This document shows positions 25,525-33,208 of a DNA stretch of 64,000 nt, piece by piece. Under the pieces are notes generated by a model. That model searched no databases. It saw nothing but the letters and a program-made list of their open reading frames with translations, and was not told where the DNA came from. Numbering within the stretch: the stretch's first letter is position 1; each line of letters opens with the position of its first letter. A program made the position numbers and the translations under genes. The stretch is from JAEWSN01 sp942493335 (GTDB taxonomy: Bacteria; Bacillota; Clostridia; DSM-8532): the NCBI GenBank assembly GCA_942493335.1, contig OW818693.1, forward strand, positions 434,001 through 498,000, given 5' to 3'.

Positions 25525-26057
25525 AGCATACCGGCCTCGTCCACCTTTACATCGGAGACGGAAAAGGGAAAAGCACGGCTGCAACTGGGTTGGCTGTCCG
25601 AATGGCCGGAAACGGCCATCCCGTCCTGTTCGGGCAATTCCTCAAAAACGGACCGAGTGGTGAAATCACTGCATTTGAACGCTTTCAGGACCTCATCCGG
25701 ATCCGGCGGCCTGAAATGCGGCACAGGACCTTTCTGTGGAATCAGACACCGGAACAGAAGCTGGAAACCGCAGCCGACATGAAAACGGGGTGGCGGCAAC
25801 TGAAGGGAATGCTGAAGGATGAATCCATCCGGCTTTTCGTGTTTGATGAACTGTTGGATGTCCTGTCGATGGGGATCATCCTGGAAGAAGACGTGATCGC
25901 AGCGCTTGACAGCCGCCATCCGGCGGCGGAGATCGTCCTGACGGGCCGTCAGGCGCCTTCAAGGCTGCGGGATGTGGCGGATTACATAACGGAAATGAAA
26001 GCAATCAAGCATCCTTATGAAAAAGGCATTCAAGCACGCAGCGGGGTAGAGTTTTGA
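25521..26057 (+). CDS. cobO: Corrinoid (cob(I)yrinic acid a,c-diamide) adenosyltransferase, CobA/BtuR type
   Basis: A 178-residue P-loop enzyme: HLYIGDGKGKSTAATGLAVR is the characteristic N-terminal ATP site, followed by VLFGQFLKNGPSGE, the Walker B-like LFVFDELLDVL, EIVLTGRQAP and the C-terminal EMKAIKHPYEKGIQARSGVEF. It adds the 5'-deoxyadenosyl group to cob(I)alamin. It starts within the stop of pgsA (ATGA overlap) behind GGAGG, so expression is coupled to a lipid gene, an unusual partner. No other cobalamin gene and no cobalamin riboswitch is in view, suggesting salvage or dispersed genes. Confidence 0.92.
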   Translation: MKHTGLVHLYIGDGKGKSTAATGLAVRMAGNGHPVLFGQFLKNGPSGEITAFERFQDLIRIRRPEMRHRTFLWNQTPEQKLETAADMKTGWRQLKGMLKDESIRLFVFDELLDVLSMGIILEEDVIAALDSRHPAAEIVLTGRQAPSRLRDVADYITEMKAIKHPYEKGIQARSGVEF

Positions 26058-26152
26058 AAAGGAATCTTCACGGGAAAAGACCATTCAACCTTTACGGACA
26101 CCTGGTCACACGGATTTCTCCCTCAGACGGAAAGACAGGATCGTCGGTCGCG

Positions 26153-27337
26153 ATGTTCAGGATCATCCCATTCGTCCTTTCCATCGTCATTCTGTTGGCA
26201 GGTTGCAGTGCCACAGCCCCGCCGGTTGCAGTAGAATCGCCGGCAGTGATCGACACACCGGCTGCAGTCGGGACGCCGGCCACTGTTGAATCGCCTGCCG
26301 CCGTCGAAACGCCGGATACCGGAGTCGTCAGTCCGGAAAAATCATCCACGCCGGAGCCATCTTCCGCCGCATCCACTACAGCGGGCATCCGGACGGATTA
26401 TCCCGCTTTTTCCCCGAATGAAATGGGCAGAATTCCGGTCATCATGTTTCATAAGTTCGTGAAGGCATTTGACCCGAAGACGGAAAAATACTATACGGTT
26501 ACCTTTGACATGTTCGATTCTCTTCTGGACAGGCTGTATCAGGACGGATTCCGTCTTGTTTCCATGGAGGATTTCCTTTCCGGCCGCATTTCCGTTCCCG
26601 CCGGAGCCAAGCCTGTGGTCTTCACGTTCGATGACGGGACCGCCAGTCAATTCAGCCTGGTCGGCGACAGCGGCAACCTTTCCTTGAATCCTGATTGCGC
26701 GGTCGACCATCTGCGCCGGTTCAACGAGACACATCCTGATTTCGGCATGCAGGGCACCTTCTTCCTGAACATGGACATGGGTGCGAATACGTTTCCCGGT
26801 GCCGGCTCCGTCCCGGAGCGCATCGCCATTCTGCGGGACATGGGATTCACCGTGGGCAGCCATACATGGGGCCATGTGGATTTCAAGTCGACCGGCACGC
26901 GTGCGGACATTGAGAAGGCGCTCGGGAAAAATCAGAAGGCCATCGGGGAAGCCGTTCCCGGCTTGTTGTTCAACACGCTCGCTCTTCCATACGGCAGCCG
27001 ACCGAAGGATGAAACGGTCAGACCGCTTCTGGTTGAAGGAACCTGGGAGGGAACACCTTACAGGAACGATGCCGTGTTTGCGGTCGGCGCTGGTCCGTCC
27101 GTAACGGTCTTCGACAAACGTTTCAACCCCGTCTATGTCGAGCGGGTCCGTGCGACCGGTAAAGTGGCGCAGGAGGCGGATCTGGACTGGTGGCTGACCG
27201 AAGGGGGAAGCAAGACCTTTTATGTCAGTGACGGGGATCCGACGACCCTGGTCATACCGGAGGGCGGAGACAAGAACCTGTTGCCGGAAAAAGCCGAAGG
27301 CCTGTCGATCTTCCGGTACGCTCGGATTGCCCAATAG
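26153..27337 (+). CDS. Polysaccharide deacetylase lipoprotein (NodB domain)
   Basis: Start placed at ATG 26153, which makes a 394-residue protein with a proper lipoprotein signal ending LLAGC (cysteine 18). A TTG at 26054 overlapping the upstream stop would add 33 residues before the signal and is less likely, although the ATG has only a weak binding site. Residues about 25-75 are a Pro/Thr/Val/Glu repetitive linker. The NodB motifs follow: VFTFDDGT (aspartates, catalytic and metal-binding) and SHTWGHVDF (HxxxH metal ligands). It probably removes acetyl groups from peptidoglycan or another extracellular glycan. Confidence 0.88.
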   Translation: MFRIIPFVLSIVILLAGCSATAPPVAVESPAVIDTPAAVGTPATVESPAAVETPDTGVVSPEKSSTPEPSSAASTTAGIRTDYPAFSPNEMGRIPVIMFHKFVKAFDPKTEKYYTVTFDMFDSLLDRLYQDGFRLVSMEDFLSGRISVPAGAKPVVFTFDDGTASQFSLVGDSGNLSLNPDCAVDHLRRFNETHPDFGMQGTFFLNMDMGANTFPGAGSVPERIAILRDMGFTVGSHTWGHVDFKSTGTRADIEKALGKNQKAIGEAVPGLLFNTLALPYGSRPKDETVRPLLVEGTWEGTPYRNDAVFAVGAGPSVTVFDKRFNPVYVERVRATGKVAQEADLDWWLTEGGSKTFYVSDGDPTTLVIPEGGDKNLLPEKAEGLSIFRYARIAQ

Positions 27338-27415
27338 GATGCAGCATCGCATACCCGGACAGTCTGCGGCAAGATGAGCCTTTCCATCCTGAAGACACGA
27401 TACGCATCGCATGCA

Positions 27416-27444
27416 TGGACATTCCTCATTCATGACGATATAAT
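27416..27444 (+). promoter_or_regulatory. Promoter of the 106-residue protein gene
   Basis: TGGACA (27416-27421) and TATAAT (27439-27444), 17-base spacing. Transcription should start near 27451, giving a leader of about 110 bases that contains two hairpins. Confidence 0.75.
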
Positions 27445-27462
27445 GGTTTTAGGCACAATCGC

Positions 27463-27494
27463 CGAAGGATCCTGTTTGGGGTCCTTCGATTTTG
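27463..27494 (+). terminator. Terminator-like hairpin in leader
   Basis: CGAAGGATCC (27463-27472) pairs with GGGTCCTTCG (27479-27488), one wobble, loop of 6, then ATTTTG. It lies about 12 bases after the predicted start site, so it is either an early attenuator or the terminator of the upstream deacetylase operon. Confidence 0.6.
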
Positions 27495-27511
27495 TAGTTG
27501 TTCCTAATTGT

Positions 27512-27540
27512 CGAAGCGGGAGGATACCTCCTTCGCTTCG
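27512..27540 (+). promoter_or_regulatory. Second leader hairpin with buried GGAGG
   Basis: CGAAGCG (27512-27518) pairs with CGCTTCG (27534-27540); inside, GGAGG (27519-27523) pairs with CCTCC (27527-27531). Its CGAAG/CTTCG arms could also pair with those of the first hairpin, allowing alternative folds. The true ribosome binding site (AGGAGG, about 27549-27554) is just downstream and free. Confidence 0.55.
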
Positions 27541-27562
27541 AGAAAGAGAGGAGGTTCACCCG

Positions 27563-27883
27563 ATGACAGTTCAGCAGAAACACGAGGAGAAGCATCCGGC
27601 AACCGATGCTGAAGTGAAGCAGAAAGCCGTACGTCTGGTCGTAGCTCACCTGAAGAAGAAGGTTACCGGCGAATTTTCCGGCATCGAGTATTTGGCCGCC
27701 TGGCTGGATGAGATGGAAATCCTGATGAAAGACGAGGCGTTCGATATCCGGGAATACCATCGGATGCGGAAGGAACTCAACAGCGTCATTGAAAGCACTC
27801 TGGACGAGCCGATGCGGGACAGCCTGCGCAACTCATGGTACAGCATGGGGAAAGCGCTTGAGAAAAAGGCGAAACCGTACTGA
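27563..27883 (+). CDS. Unknown 106-residue helical protein
   Basis: The ATG at 27563 follows a strong GAGAGGAGG site. The protein is charged, soluble and probably all helical: VKQKAVRLVVAHLKKKVTGEF, then YLAAWLDEMEILMKDEAFDIREYHRMRKEL, and a final helix SLRNSWYSMGKALEKKAK. It has no cysteines, signal peptide or membrane segment and I recognise no family. It is a single-gene unit between a good promoter with a structured leader and a strong terminator, which suggests a dedicated, regulated function. Confidence 0.85.
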   Translation: MTVQQKHEEKHPATDAEVKQKAVRLVVAHLKKKVTGEFSGIEYLAAWLDEMEILMKDEAFDIREYHRMRKELNSVIESTLDEPMRDSLRNSWYSMGKALEKKAKPY

Positions 27884-27918
27884 ACGCTTCGGAGGGAAAA
27901 TCCTTCGAAGCGTTTTTT
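27883..27918 (+). terminator. Rho-independent terminator
   Basis: AACGCTTCG (27883-27891) pairs with CGAAGCGTT (27906-27914); inner GGA/TCC pairing is possible. A six-T run follows. It starts within the stop codon. Confidence 0.93.
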
Positions 27919-28035
27919 GTTATCGTGTGAAGCTGTAGAATCGGCAGCAAACATGAAGGTTGGGGTGGAACCCCGGTCATTGACAGAAGCGTTGTTCGAG
28001 AATCGTGAATGATATCAATCCATTGCAGGATCAAT

Positions 28036-28076
28036 AAAAGGGCCGGGAGATGCGGAGCGCATGTCCCGGCCCTTTT
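28036..28076 (-). terminator. argH terminator
   Basis: A 13-bp perfect stem AAAAGGGCCGGGA / TCCCGGCCCTTTT whose A-run gives U's on the minus strand; it ends 21 bases past argH and can act in both directions. A further short GGGG/CCCC hairpin lies at about 27964. Confidence 0.9.
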
Positions 28077-28096
28077 GTTCGATCGTCCCATAGGGT

Positions 28097-29485
28097 TCAT
28101 TCCGCAAGCATTTCCCTTGCCGTCGCAATGGCCGCCAAAACGGTCCCGCGCGCAGGTCCGCCCGGCAGGCTTCGGCCGTTGACACAGGTTTCGAGGGAGA
28201 TGGCCTCATATACATCCTCCTCGATGAGCGGAGAGAAAGTCTTCAACATCCCGATTGGCAGTTCCTCGATGGCACAGGCTGCACCGATGCAATGGGCAAC
28301 CATACGGCCGATGACCTCATGTGATTCACGGAAGGGCATGCCCTTCTTCACGAGATAGTCTGCAATATCCGTTGCATTCGTAAATCCGCCGGCTGCAGCC
28401 TTGCGCATGTTCTGCGGCTTGACGCGCATCGTTGCGATCATCCGCGCAAAAATGGGGAGGCAGCCGCAGACCGTATCCACGGCATCGAAAATGGATTCCT
28501 TGTCTTCCTGCATATCCTTGTTGTAGGCGAGCGGCAGCCCTTTCATGACCGTCAGCAATGCCATCAGATCGCCGAAAACACGCCCGCTCTTGCCACGGAT
28601 CAGCTCCGCTGCGTCCGGATTCTTCTTTTGCGGCATGATGCTGGAGCCTGTGGAATAGGCATCATCCAGTTCGATGAACGAAAACTCGGCGGATGACCAG
28701 AGAATGATTTCCTCCGAGAAACGGCTGAGATGGACCATGATGATCGACAATCCTGAAGCAAGCTCCAGCACAAAGTCCCTGTCGGACACGCCGTCGAGGC
28801 TGTTTGCGGTGATGTCGTCAAAATCCAGTTCCCGCGCTACCTTTTTCCGATCAAGCGGGTAGGTGGTCCCCGCCAGGGCACCGGATCCGAGCGGCATCAC
28901 GTTCAAACGTTTCCGACAGTCCTTCAGCCGATCCCTGTCGCGACCGAACATCTGGACATAGGCCATCAGGTGGTGGGCGAGTGTGATGGGTTGCGCGCGC
29001 TGCAGGTGCGTGTATCCGGGCATGACTGTATCGAGATTCGGTTCGGCCGCATCCAGGAGCACACCGATCAACGCCCGGAGCAGTCCATCCAGACGGGCGA
29101 TTTCATCCCGGAGATACATCCGAATGTCCAGCGCCACCTGGTCATTCCGGCTGCGGCCGGTATGCAGGCGTTTGCCAACATCCCCGATGCGCTCGATGAG
29201 AAGGGTTTCCACGTTCATGTGGATGTCTTCCGCGGAAACGGAGAAGGAGACAGTGCCTTTCTCGATGTCAGCCAGGATCTCGCGGAGTGTCATCTGGATG
29301 CATTCCGCATCCGCAGCGGCGATGATGCCGGTGGAACCCAGCATGCCCGCATGTGCGATGCTCCCGAGGATGTCCTGCCGGTACATCCGGCTGTCGAAGC
29401 GGATGGAGGAGTGGAAATCATCCATCATCGCATCCGTGTTTTTCGAGAATCGTCCACCCCAGAGCTTGGTCGGTTCGTTCGCCAT
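28097..29485 (-). CDS. argH: Argininosuccinate lyase
   Basis: The start at 29485 (MANEPTKLWGGRFSK, GGGG-rich binding site upstream) gives 462 residues, standard for ArgH; an upstream in-frame extension is not supported. It cleaves argininosuccinate to arginine and fumarate. The fumarase-superfamily signature is GSSIMPQKKNPD, whose flexible loop holds the catalytic serine; HTGRSRNDQ and YTHLQRAQPITLAHH are the other active-site segments. It lies about 96 bases downstream of argG, separated by a 12-bp hairpin, and is the last gene of the arginine operon here. Confidence 0.97.
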   Translation of the reverse strand: MANEPTKLWGGRFSKNTDAMMDDFHSSIRFDSRMYRQDILGSIAHAGMLGSTGIIAAADAECIQMTLREILADIEKGTVSFSVSAEDIHMNVETLLIERIGDVGKRLHTGRSRNDQVALDIRMYLRDEIARLDGLLRALIGVLLDAAEPNLDTVMPGYTHLQRAQPITLAHHLMAYVQMFGRDRDRLKDCRKRLNVMPLGSGALAGTTYPLDRKKVARELDFDDITANSLDGVSDRDFVLELASGLSIIMVHLSRFSEEIILWSSAEFSFIELDDAYSTGSSIMPQKKNPDAAELIRGKSGRVFGDLMALLTVMKGLPLAYNKDMQEDKESIFDAVDTVCGCLPIFARMIATMRVKPQNMRKAAAGGFTNATDIADYLVKKGMPFRESHEVIGRMVAHCIGAACAIEELPIGMLKTFSPLIEEDVYEAISLETCVNGRSLPGGPARGTVLAAIATAREMLAE

Positions 29486-29530
29486 TTCCGTTCCCCGCCT
29501 TTGCACGTATTTCCGGTCCGTTTTGGGAAA

Positions 29531-29562
29531 GGAGCCGCATGACACGCTGGTCATGCGGCTCC
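29531..29562 (-). promoter_or_regulatory. argG-argH intercistronic hairpin
   Basis: Perfect 12-bp stem GGAGCCGCATGA / TCATGCGGCTCC, 8-base loop, 20 bases after argG. Only a short T-rich tail follows on the minus strand, so it may be a partial terminator or mRNA-stability element. Confidence 0.65.
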
Positions 29563-29581
29563 CGTATGTTTCATGTCTGAT

Positions 29582-30802
29582 TCAGTCGAGCGGCAGTCCG
29601 TTCTTCTTCTTCATGCCGGCCTGCACCTTGAGCGGGAGCCCGAACAGGTTGATGAAGCCTTCCGCATCCTTCTGGTTGTAGACGGCGTCTTCGCCGAAGG
29701 TGCACAGGTCCTCGTCGAACAGGGAGAAGGGGGATTCCGTACCGGCGGAGATCACGTTGCCCTTGTAGAGCTTCATCCTCACCTTGCCGGTGACCGTGCG
29801 CTGTGTGCTGTCCACGAAGGCGGAAAGCGATTCGCGCAACGGGGTGAACCACTGGCCGAAATAGACCAGTTCCGCGAAACGCTGGGATACAAGATCCTTG
29901 TAGTGGAGGGTGTCGCGGTCAAGCGTGAGGAGCTCGAGGTCCCGGTGGGCGGCATACAGGATCGTACCGCCGGGCGTCTCGTACACGCCGCGGGATTTCA
30001 TGCCCACAAGCCGGTTCTCGACGATGTCGATGGTACCGATGCCATTCTCGCCGCCAACCTTGTTCAGAAAGGTGAGCAGTTCGATGGGCGGCAGTTTTTC
30101 ACCGTTGATGGAGACGGGTATGCCGGCTTCAAAGCCGATTTCCACGTAAGTCGCCTTGTCCGGCGCTTTCTCCGGTGTGACGGAGAGCTGCAGGAGGCGG
30201 TCATAAATGGGTTCGAGCGCGGGATTTTCCAGTTCGGAGCCTTCATGGCTGAGGTGCCAGAGGTTCCGGTCCCTGCTGTAGTTGTCTTTCTTGGATACCG
30301 GAATCGGGATGTTGCGCGCATTTGCATAATCGATGGCGTCATCGCGGCTCTTGATGTCCCAAATGCGCCAGGGGGCGATGATCTTCAATTCCGGCGCAAG
30401 CGCCTTCACAGTGAGTTCGAACCGGACCTGATCGTTGCCCTTGCCGGTCGCACCATGTGCAATGGCCGTCGCACCTTCGCGCTGGGCGATTTCCACCATG
30501 CGCTTGGCGATGATGGGGCGTGCGAACGAAGTGCCGAGAAGATATTTTCCCTCATACATGGCGCCTGCCTTGAGCGTGGGCCAGATGTAATCGGTGATGA
30601 AAACTTCCTTCAGGTCCTCGATGTAAATCTTGCTGGCGCCGGTCTTGATGGCCTTTTCGTTCAGGGGGTCGAGTTCCTCGCCCTGCCCGACATCGGCCGC
30701 CATGGCGATGACGTCGTAATCGTAATTCTCCTTGAGCCACGGAATGATGATGGATGTGTCCAGACCGCCTGAATAGGCGAGGACGACCTTTTCCTTAGCC
30801 AT
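29582..30802 (-). CDS. argG: Argininosuccinate synthase
   Basis: A 406-residue enzyme that condenses citrulline and aspartate with ATP to argininosuccinate. The PP-loop AYSGGLDTS occupies residues 9-17; AHGATGKGNDQVRFE binds citrulline and aspartate; GTSFARPIIAKRMVEIA and SRGVYETPGGTILYAAHR are further family blocks. Length is normal. It heads a minus-strand operon with argH, preceded by a promoter embedded in an ARG-box operator, so repression by ArgR with arginine is very likely. Confidence 0.97.
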   Translation of the reverse strand: MAKEKVVLAYSGGLDTSIIIPWLKENYDYDVIAMAADVGQGEELDPLNEKAIKTGASKIYIEDLKEVFITDYIWPTLKAGAMYEGKYLLGTSFARPIIAKRMVEIAQREGATAIAHGATGKGNDQVRFELTVKALAPELKIIAPWRIWDIKSRDDAIDYANARNIPIPVSKKDNYSRDRNLWHLSHEGSELENPALEPIYDRLLQLSVTPEKAPDKATYVEIGFEAGIPVSINGEKLPPIELLTFLNKVGGENGIGTIDIVENRLVGMKSRGVYETPGGTILYAAHRDLELLTLDRDTLHYKDLVSQRFAELVYFGQWFTPLRESLSAFVDSTQRTVTGKVRMKLYKGNVISAGTESPFSLFDEDLCTFGEDAVYNQKDAEGFINLFGLPLKVQAGMKKKNGLPLD

Positions 30803-30864
30803 GACGCACTCTCCAATCTATGCTAAAATGGGGAAGGTTCCCGCCGGGCGGAACCCCGGCTTCG

Positions 30865-30903
30865 ATTGCATAAATCATACATCAAAATGAATAATTATGC
30901 AAT
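30865..30903 (-). promoter_or_regulatory. argG promoter overlapped by ARG-box (ArgR) operator
   Basis: Perfect inverted arms ATTGCATAA (30865-30873) and TTATGCAAT (30895-30903). The 18-mer at 30886-30903, AATGAATAATTATGCAAT, agrees at most positions with the Bacillus ARG box CATGAATAAAAATKCAAK. On the minus strand TTGCAT (30902-30897) and TATGAT (30879-30874), 17-base spacing, form the argG promoter inside it. A weaker plus-strand promoter for ruvC (TTGCAT 30866, AATAAT about 30890) could share it. Confidence 0.82.
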
Positions 30904-31007
30904 CAGTCGAACCCAATCCGTCCAATATCGTCATTTTCATCAGAAAATGCGTGATATCAGCGCCGGACCTGTTCATTCTATCCGAAGAAAGGCCGGGAAT
31001 ACAAGGC

Positions 31008-31493
31008 ATGATCATCATGGGAATCGATCCTGGCTTCGCCATCACAGGGTATGGCATCCTCGATTATACAGGCAACCGATTCAAGGTGCTTGACTACGGC
31101 GTCATCCGCACGGAGGCAGGCGAGGCGTTCACTGACAGGCTCCTGGTGCTTCATCGGGAGCTTGAAGTCCTCATGGGCAAGTACAAACCGGCGCTGATGG
31201 CTGTGGAAGAGCTGTTCTTCGGAACGAATGTCACAACCGGCATCAAGGTTGGGCATGCCCGCGGGGTGATCCTGCTGTCGGCAGCATTGGCCGGCATTCC
31301 AGTCTACGAATATACGCCCATGCAGGTGAAGCTTGCGGTTGTCGGATATGGAAATGCAAAGAAGCCGCAGGTCCAGCAAATGGTCAAGGTTCTTTTGAAC
31401 ATGGAGAGCATCCCGAAGCCGGATGATGCCGCAGATGCCCTGGCGGTCGCCATCTGTCAGGCGCATACCGGTATTTTGCGTGCTCGGGGATAA
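31008..31493 (+). CDS. ruvC: Holliday junction resolvase RuvC
   Basis: Start at ATG 31008 (MIIMGIDPG aligns with the usual RuvC N-terminus); 161 residues. It cuts four-way DNA junctions made in recombination. The RNase H-like catalytic acids are visible: D7 in GIDPG, E67 in AVEELFF, and D140 and D143 in PDDAADALA. FFGTNVTTGIKVGHARGV and EYTPMQVKLAVVGYGNAKK are conserved. RuvA and RuvB, usually next door, are absent here. It is divergent from argG and convergent with the diguanylate cyclase gene. Confidence 0.95.
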   Translation: MIIMGIDPGFAITGYGILDYTGNRFKVLDYGVIRTEAGEAFTDRLLVLHRELEVLMGKYKPALMAVEELFFGTNVTTGIKVGHARGVILLSAALAGIPVYEYTPMQVKLAVVGYGNAKKPQVQQMVKVLLNMESIPKPDDAADALAVAICQAHTGILRARG

Positions 31494-31553
31494 GGGGATG
31501 GTTCCCGATCCATATTGATTGGCCAGAGTCAGTGTTCCGTGTGCCCGAAGAGA

Positions 31554-31586
31554 GAAGATTTGTCATTTTTCGACGATCTTCTTTTT
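31554..31586 (+). terminator. Possible ruvC terminator
   Basis: GAAGAT (31554-31559) can pair with ATCTTC (31576-31581) before a five-T run. The stem is short and overlaps the end of the convergent gene. Confidence 0.3.
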
Positions 31587-32711
31587 CATTTTCTCCTGAT
31601 ACATCAGGATGTCGATATGCTTCTGGAATTCTTCCGACTTCATTCGGAGGTTCCAGTCATAGATGTCGTATCCCATGCTGAATCCCAACGTAAAGGGATT
31701 CGAATGGTGCGCATTGTACTCGACAAGTCCCTTTCTGATTCTATCGACTGCAGCCTCAAGGACCTCCAGGGATGAAATGTCCAGAATCACATAAAACTCA
31801 TCGCCGCCGAACCTCGCGATGAGATCATCCGTGCGAAGGCAGCTCTTCAGCAATCTTGTCGATGCCTCAAGCGCCTGATCCCCGACATCGTGGCCAAAGG
31901 TGTCATTGATGTACTTGAAGTCGTCCAGATCGATCATGATGGCGGAGAATGTCCTGGTTTCCGTGCTTTCGTTGATTTTTTCTTTCAGGAAGGATTCCAG
32001 TTTCTTGCGATTATAGACACCTGTCAGATAGTCGATGTGAAGGTTCCTGTTTTGCATGCTGAAAAACAGGATGAGAAGGGAGAGCGTAACGCCATGAAGA
32101 ATGAGCGAGGTCCCGTAAAACACATACTGTAGAACGACACAAATTGCCGGCGGCAAAGGAAAGACAATCAGGGAGGCAAAAATCTTTTTTTCTATGTGCC
32201 TGCGATACACGACAGCCGTCAGGGTGGCAGCGAACAACAACAGGAAAAAAAAGGACATGGCCACAAGGTAATGAGGCCCGCGGTGATACACATTTGCTGC
32301 ATCAATAGAGTAGTACCAGCCGTTGAACTGTGTCAGAACCAGGAGGGACAGGTTGATCAGAAAGACACCAACCAATGGCAGCACCAGCCGTGCTTTCCAC
32401 TTGTTCTCATGAAACACCTGATGTTGGATGTACAAGACATGCAACGAGGGGAGGACGGTCTGCATGGCGAACATCACGAAGTTTCCGATATGGTTGAATT
32501 GCACAAACGGACTGCCTGTATGTCCGTCAAACCAGCTGAATAAATCGGCAGAAAGCATGATGAACGTGGCAAAGAGCATCGAGGCATACAGGAGCGTCTG
32601 GATGTTTTTACGCTCGGCTGTTTTCATCGTGTGATATGTCAGAAAACAGAGAATGGTCATCGAATAAATATCAATGGCCACATTGTGAAGATAATTCAAG
32701 TCATCATACAC
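31563..32711 (-). CDS. Membrane-bound diguanylate cyclase (GGDEF)
   Basis: A 382-residue protein with about seven hydrophobic segments in residues 1-215 as a membrane sensor module, then a GGDEF domain starting HIDYLTGVYNRKKLESFL. The catalytic GGDEF is intact at 302-306, with substrate residues in MIDLDDFKYINDTFGHDVGD. An RxxD inhibitory site (RTDD, 293-296) sits five residues before it, so feedback inhibition by cyclic di-GMP is likely. It would make c-di-GMP from two GTP. No EAL or HD-GYP partner is nearby. The gene is AT-richer than its neighbours. Confidence 0.93.
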   Translation of the reverse strand: MYDDLNYLHNVAIDIYSMTILCFLTYHTMKTAERKNIQTLLYASMLFATFIMLSADLFSWFDGHTGSPFVQFNHIGNFVMFAMQTVLPSLHVLYIQHQVFHENKWKARLVLPLVGVFLINLSLLVLTQFNGWYYSIDAANVYHRGPHYLVAMSFFFLLLFAATLTAVVYRRHIEKKIFASLIVFPLPPAICVVLQYVFYGTSLILHGVTLSLLILFFSMQNRNLHIDYLTGVYNRKKLESFLKEKINESTETRTFSAIMIDLDDFKYINDTFGHDVGDQALEASTRLLKSCLRTDDLIARFGGDEFYVILDISSLEVLEAAVDRIRKGLVEYNAHHSNPFTLGFSMGYDIYDWNLRMKSEEFQKHIDILMYQEKMKKKIVEK

Positions 32712-32996
32712 TCCAATTCATCATGATAAAAACAGATTATCATCTTTTGGGTTCAAATGCGCGTAACATACTAAATTTACACGAAAAACATTCGAAAAAG
32801 GTGCATTGTTTCCCCACATTTTCCTTGTTTCCATAAAATTTCCCCATTGAAGGAATAACCGGAATATGTGCAGGTCTTGCCTTGGGCATATTCCTTGTGT
32901 CATTCCTTTCCGTTTCTTTCATCCCGACCGCAGCAGGCAGAAAGTCCGCTTCGCGCAGCCATTTCGGATACAAGGGAAAAAAACCGGCAAACCCTC
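32712..32996. other. Intergenic region upstream of the GGDEF gene and tRNA-Gln
   Basis: AT-richer and without a credible gene. An 8-bp inverted repeat GGAATATG (32861-32868) / CATATTCC (32887-32894) is the only structure noted. Confidence 0.5.
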
Positions 32997-33025
32997 TTGC
33001 AATGCCGAACGGGACGTGCTACAAT
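32997..33025 (+). promoter_or_regulatory. tRNA-Gln promoter
   Basis: TTGCAA (32997-33002) and TACAAT (33020-33025), 17-base spacing, 12 bases before the tRNA. Confidence 0.8.
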
Positions 33026-33037
33026 AACATTCGTCGT

Positions 33038-33111
33038 TGCGGATTGGTGTAACGGTAGCACGACTGACTCTGGCTCAGTTTGTTAGGGTTCAAATCCTTA
33101 ATCCGCAGCCA
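33038..33111 (+). tRNA. tRNA-Gln (anticodon CTG)
   Basis: A 74-base tRNA with encoded CCA. Acceptor stem TGCGGAT/ATCCGCA with discriminator G; anticodon stem ACTGA/TCAGT around loop CTCTGGC gives anticodon CUG, reading CAG. The T-arm TAGGG-TTCAAAT-CCTTA has one wobble. The weak U-A first acceptor pair is typical of glutamine tRNAs. Confidence 0.95.
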
Positions 33112-33118
33112 CTTCCTC

Positions 33119-33145
33119 AAACCGGCTCGCCAGAAGCCGGTTTTT
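33119..33145 (+). terminator. tRNA-Gln terminator
   Basis: AAACCGGCT (33119-33127) pairs with AGCCGGTTT (33135-33143), then T's; 7 bases after the tRNA. Confidence 0.9.
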
Positions 33146-33147
33146 CC

Positions 33148-33181
33148 ATGTTTATTATCTGCTTCAGCAGATAATAAACAT
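33148..33181. repeat. Perfect 15-bp inverted repeat
   Basis: ATGTTTATTATCTGC (33148-33162), loop TTCA, GCAGATAATAAACAT (33167-33181). It is AT-rich, has no T-run after it, and lies 27 bases before a small gene. Operator or mRNA hairpin. Confidence 0.85.
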
Positions 33182-33208
33182 ACGAGCGGCAACACTTTGG
33201 AGGCGGCT

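Noticed and set aside
26054..26152. Upstream TTG start for the deacetylase lipoprotein
   Set aside because: It would place more than 30 residues ahead of the lipoprotein signal, which is not compatible with normal lipoprotein export.
27540..27553. TRAP-type binding site: GAG triplets spaced by 3 and 2 bases
   Set aside because: Only three triplets are present and they coincide with the purine-rich ribosome binding site; TRAP targets need many more triplets.
27952..28020. Sequence GGTTGGGGTGGAACCCC resembling a T-box bulge
   Set aside because: Only a short GGGG/CCCC stem; it is downstream of a terminator with no specifier region and faces a convergent gene.
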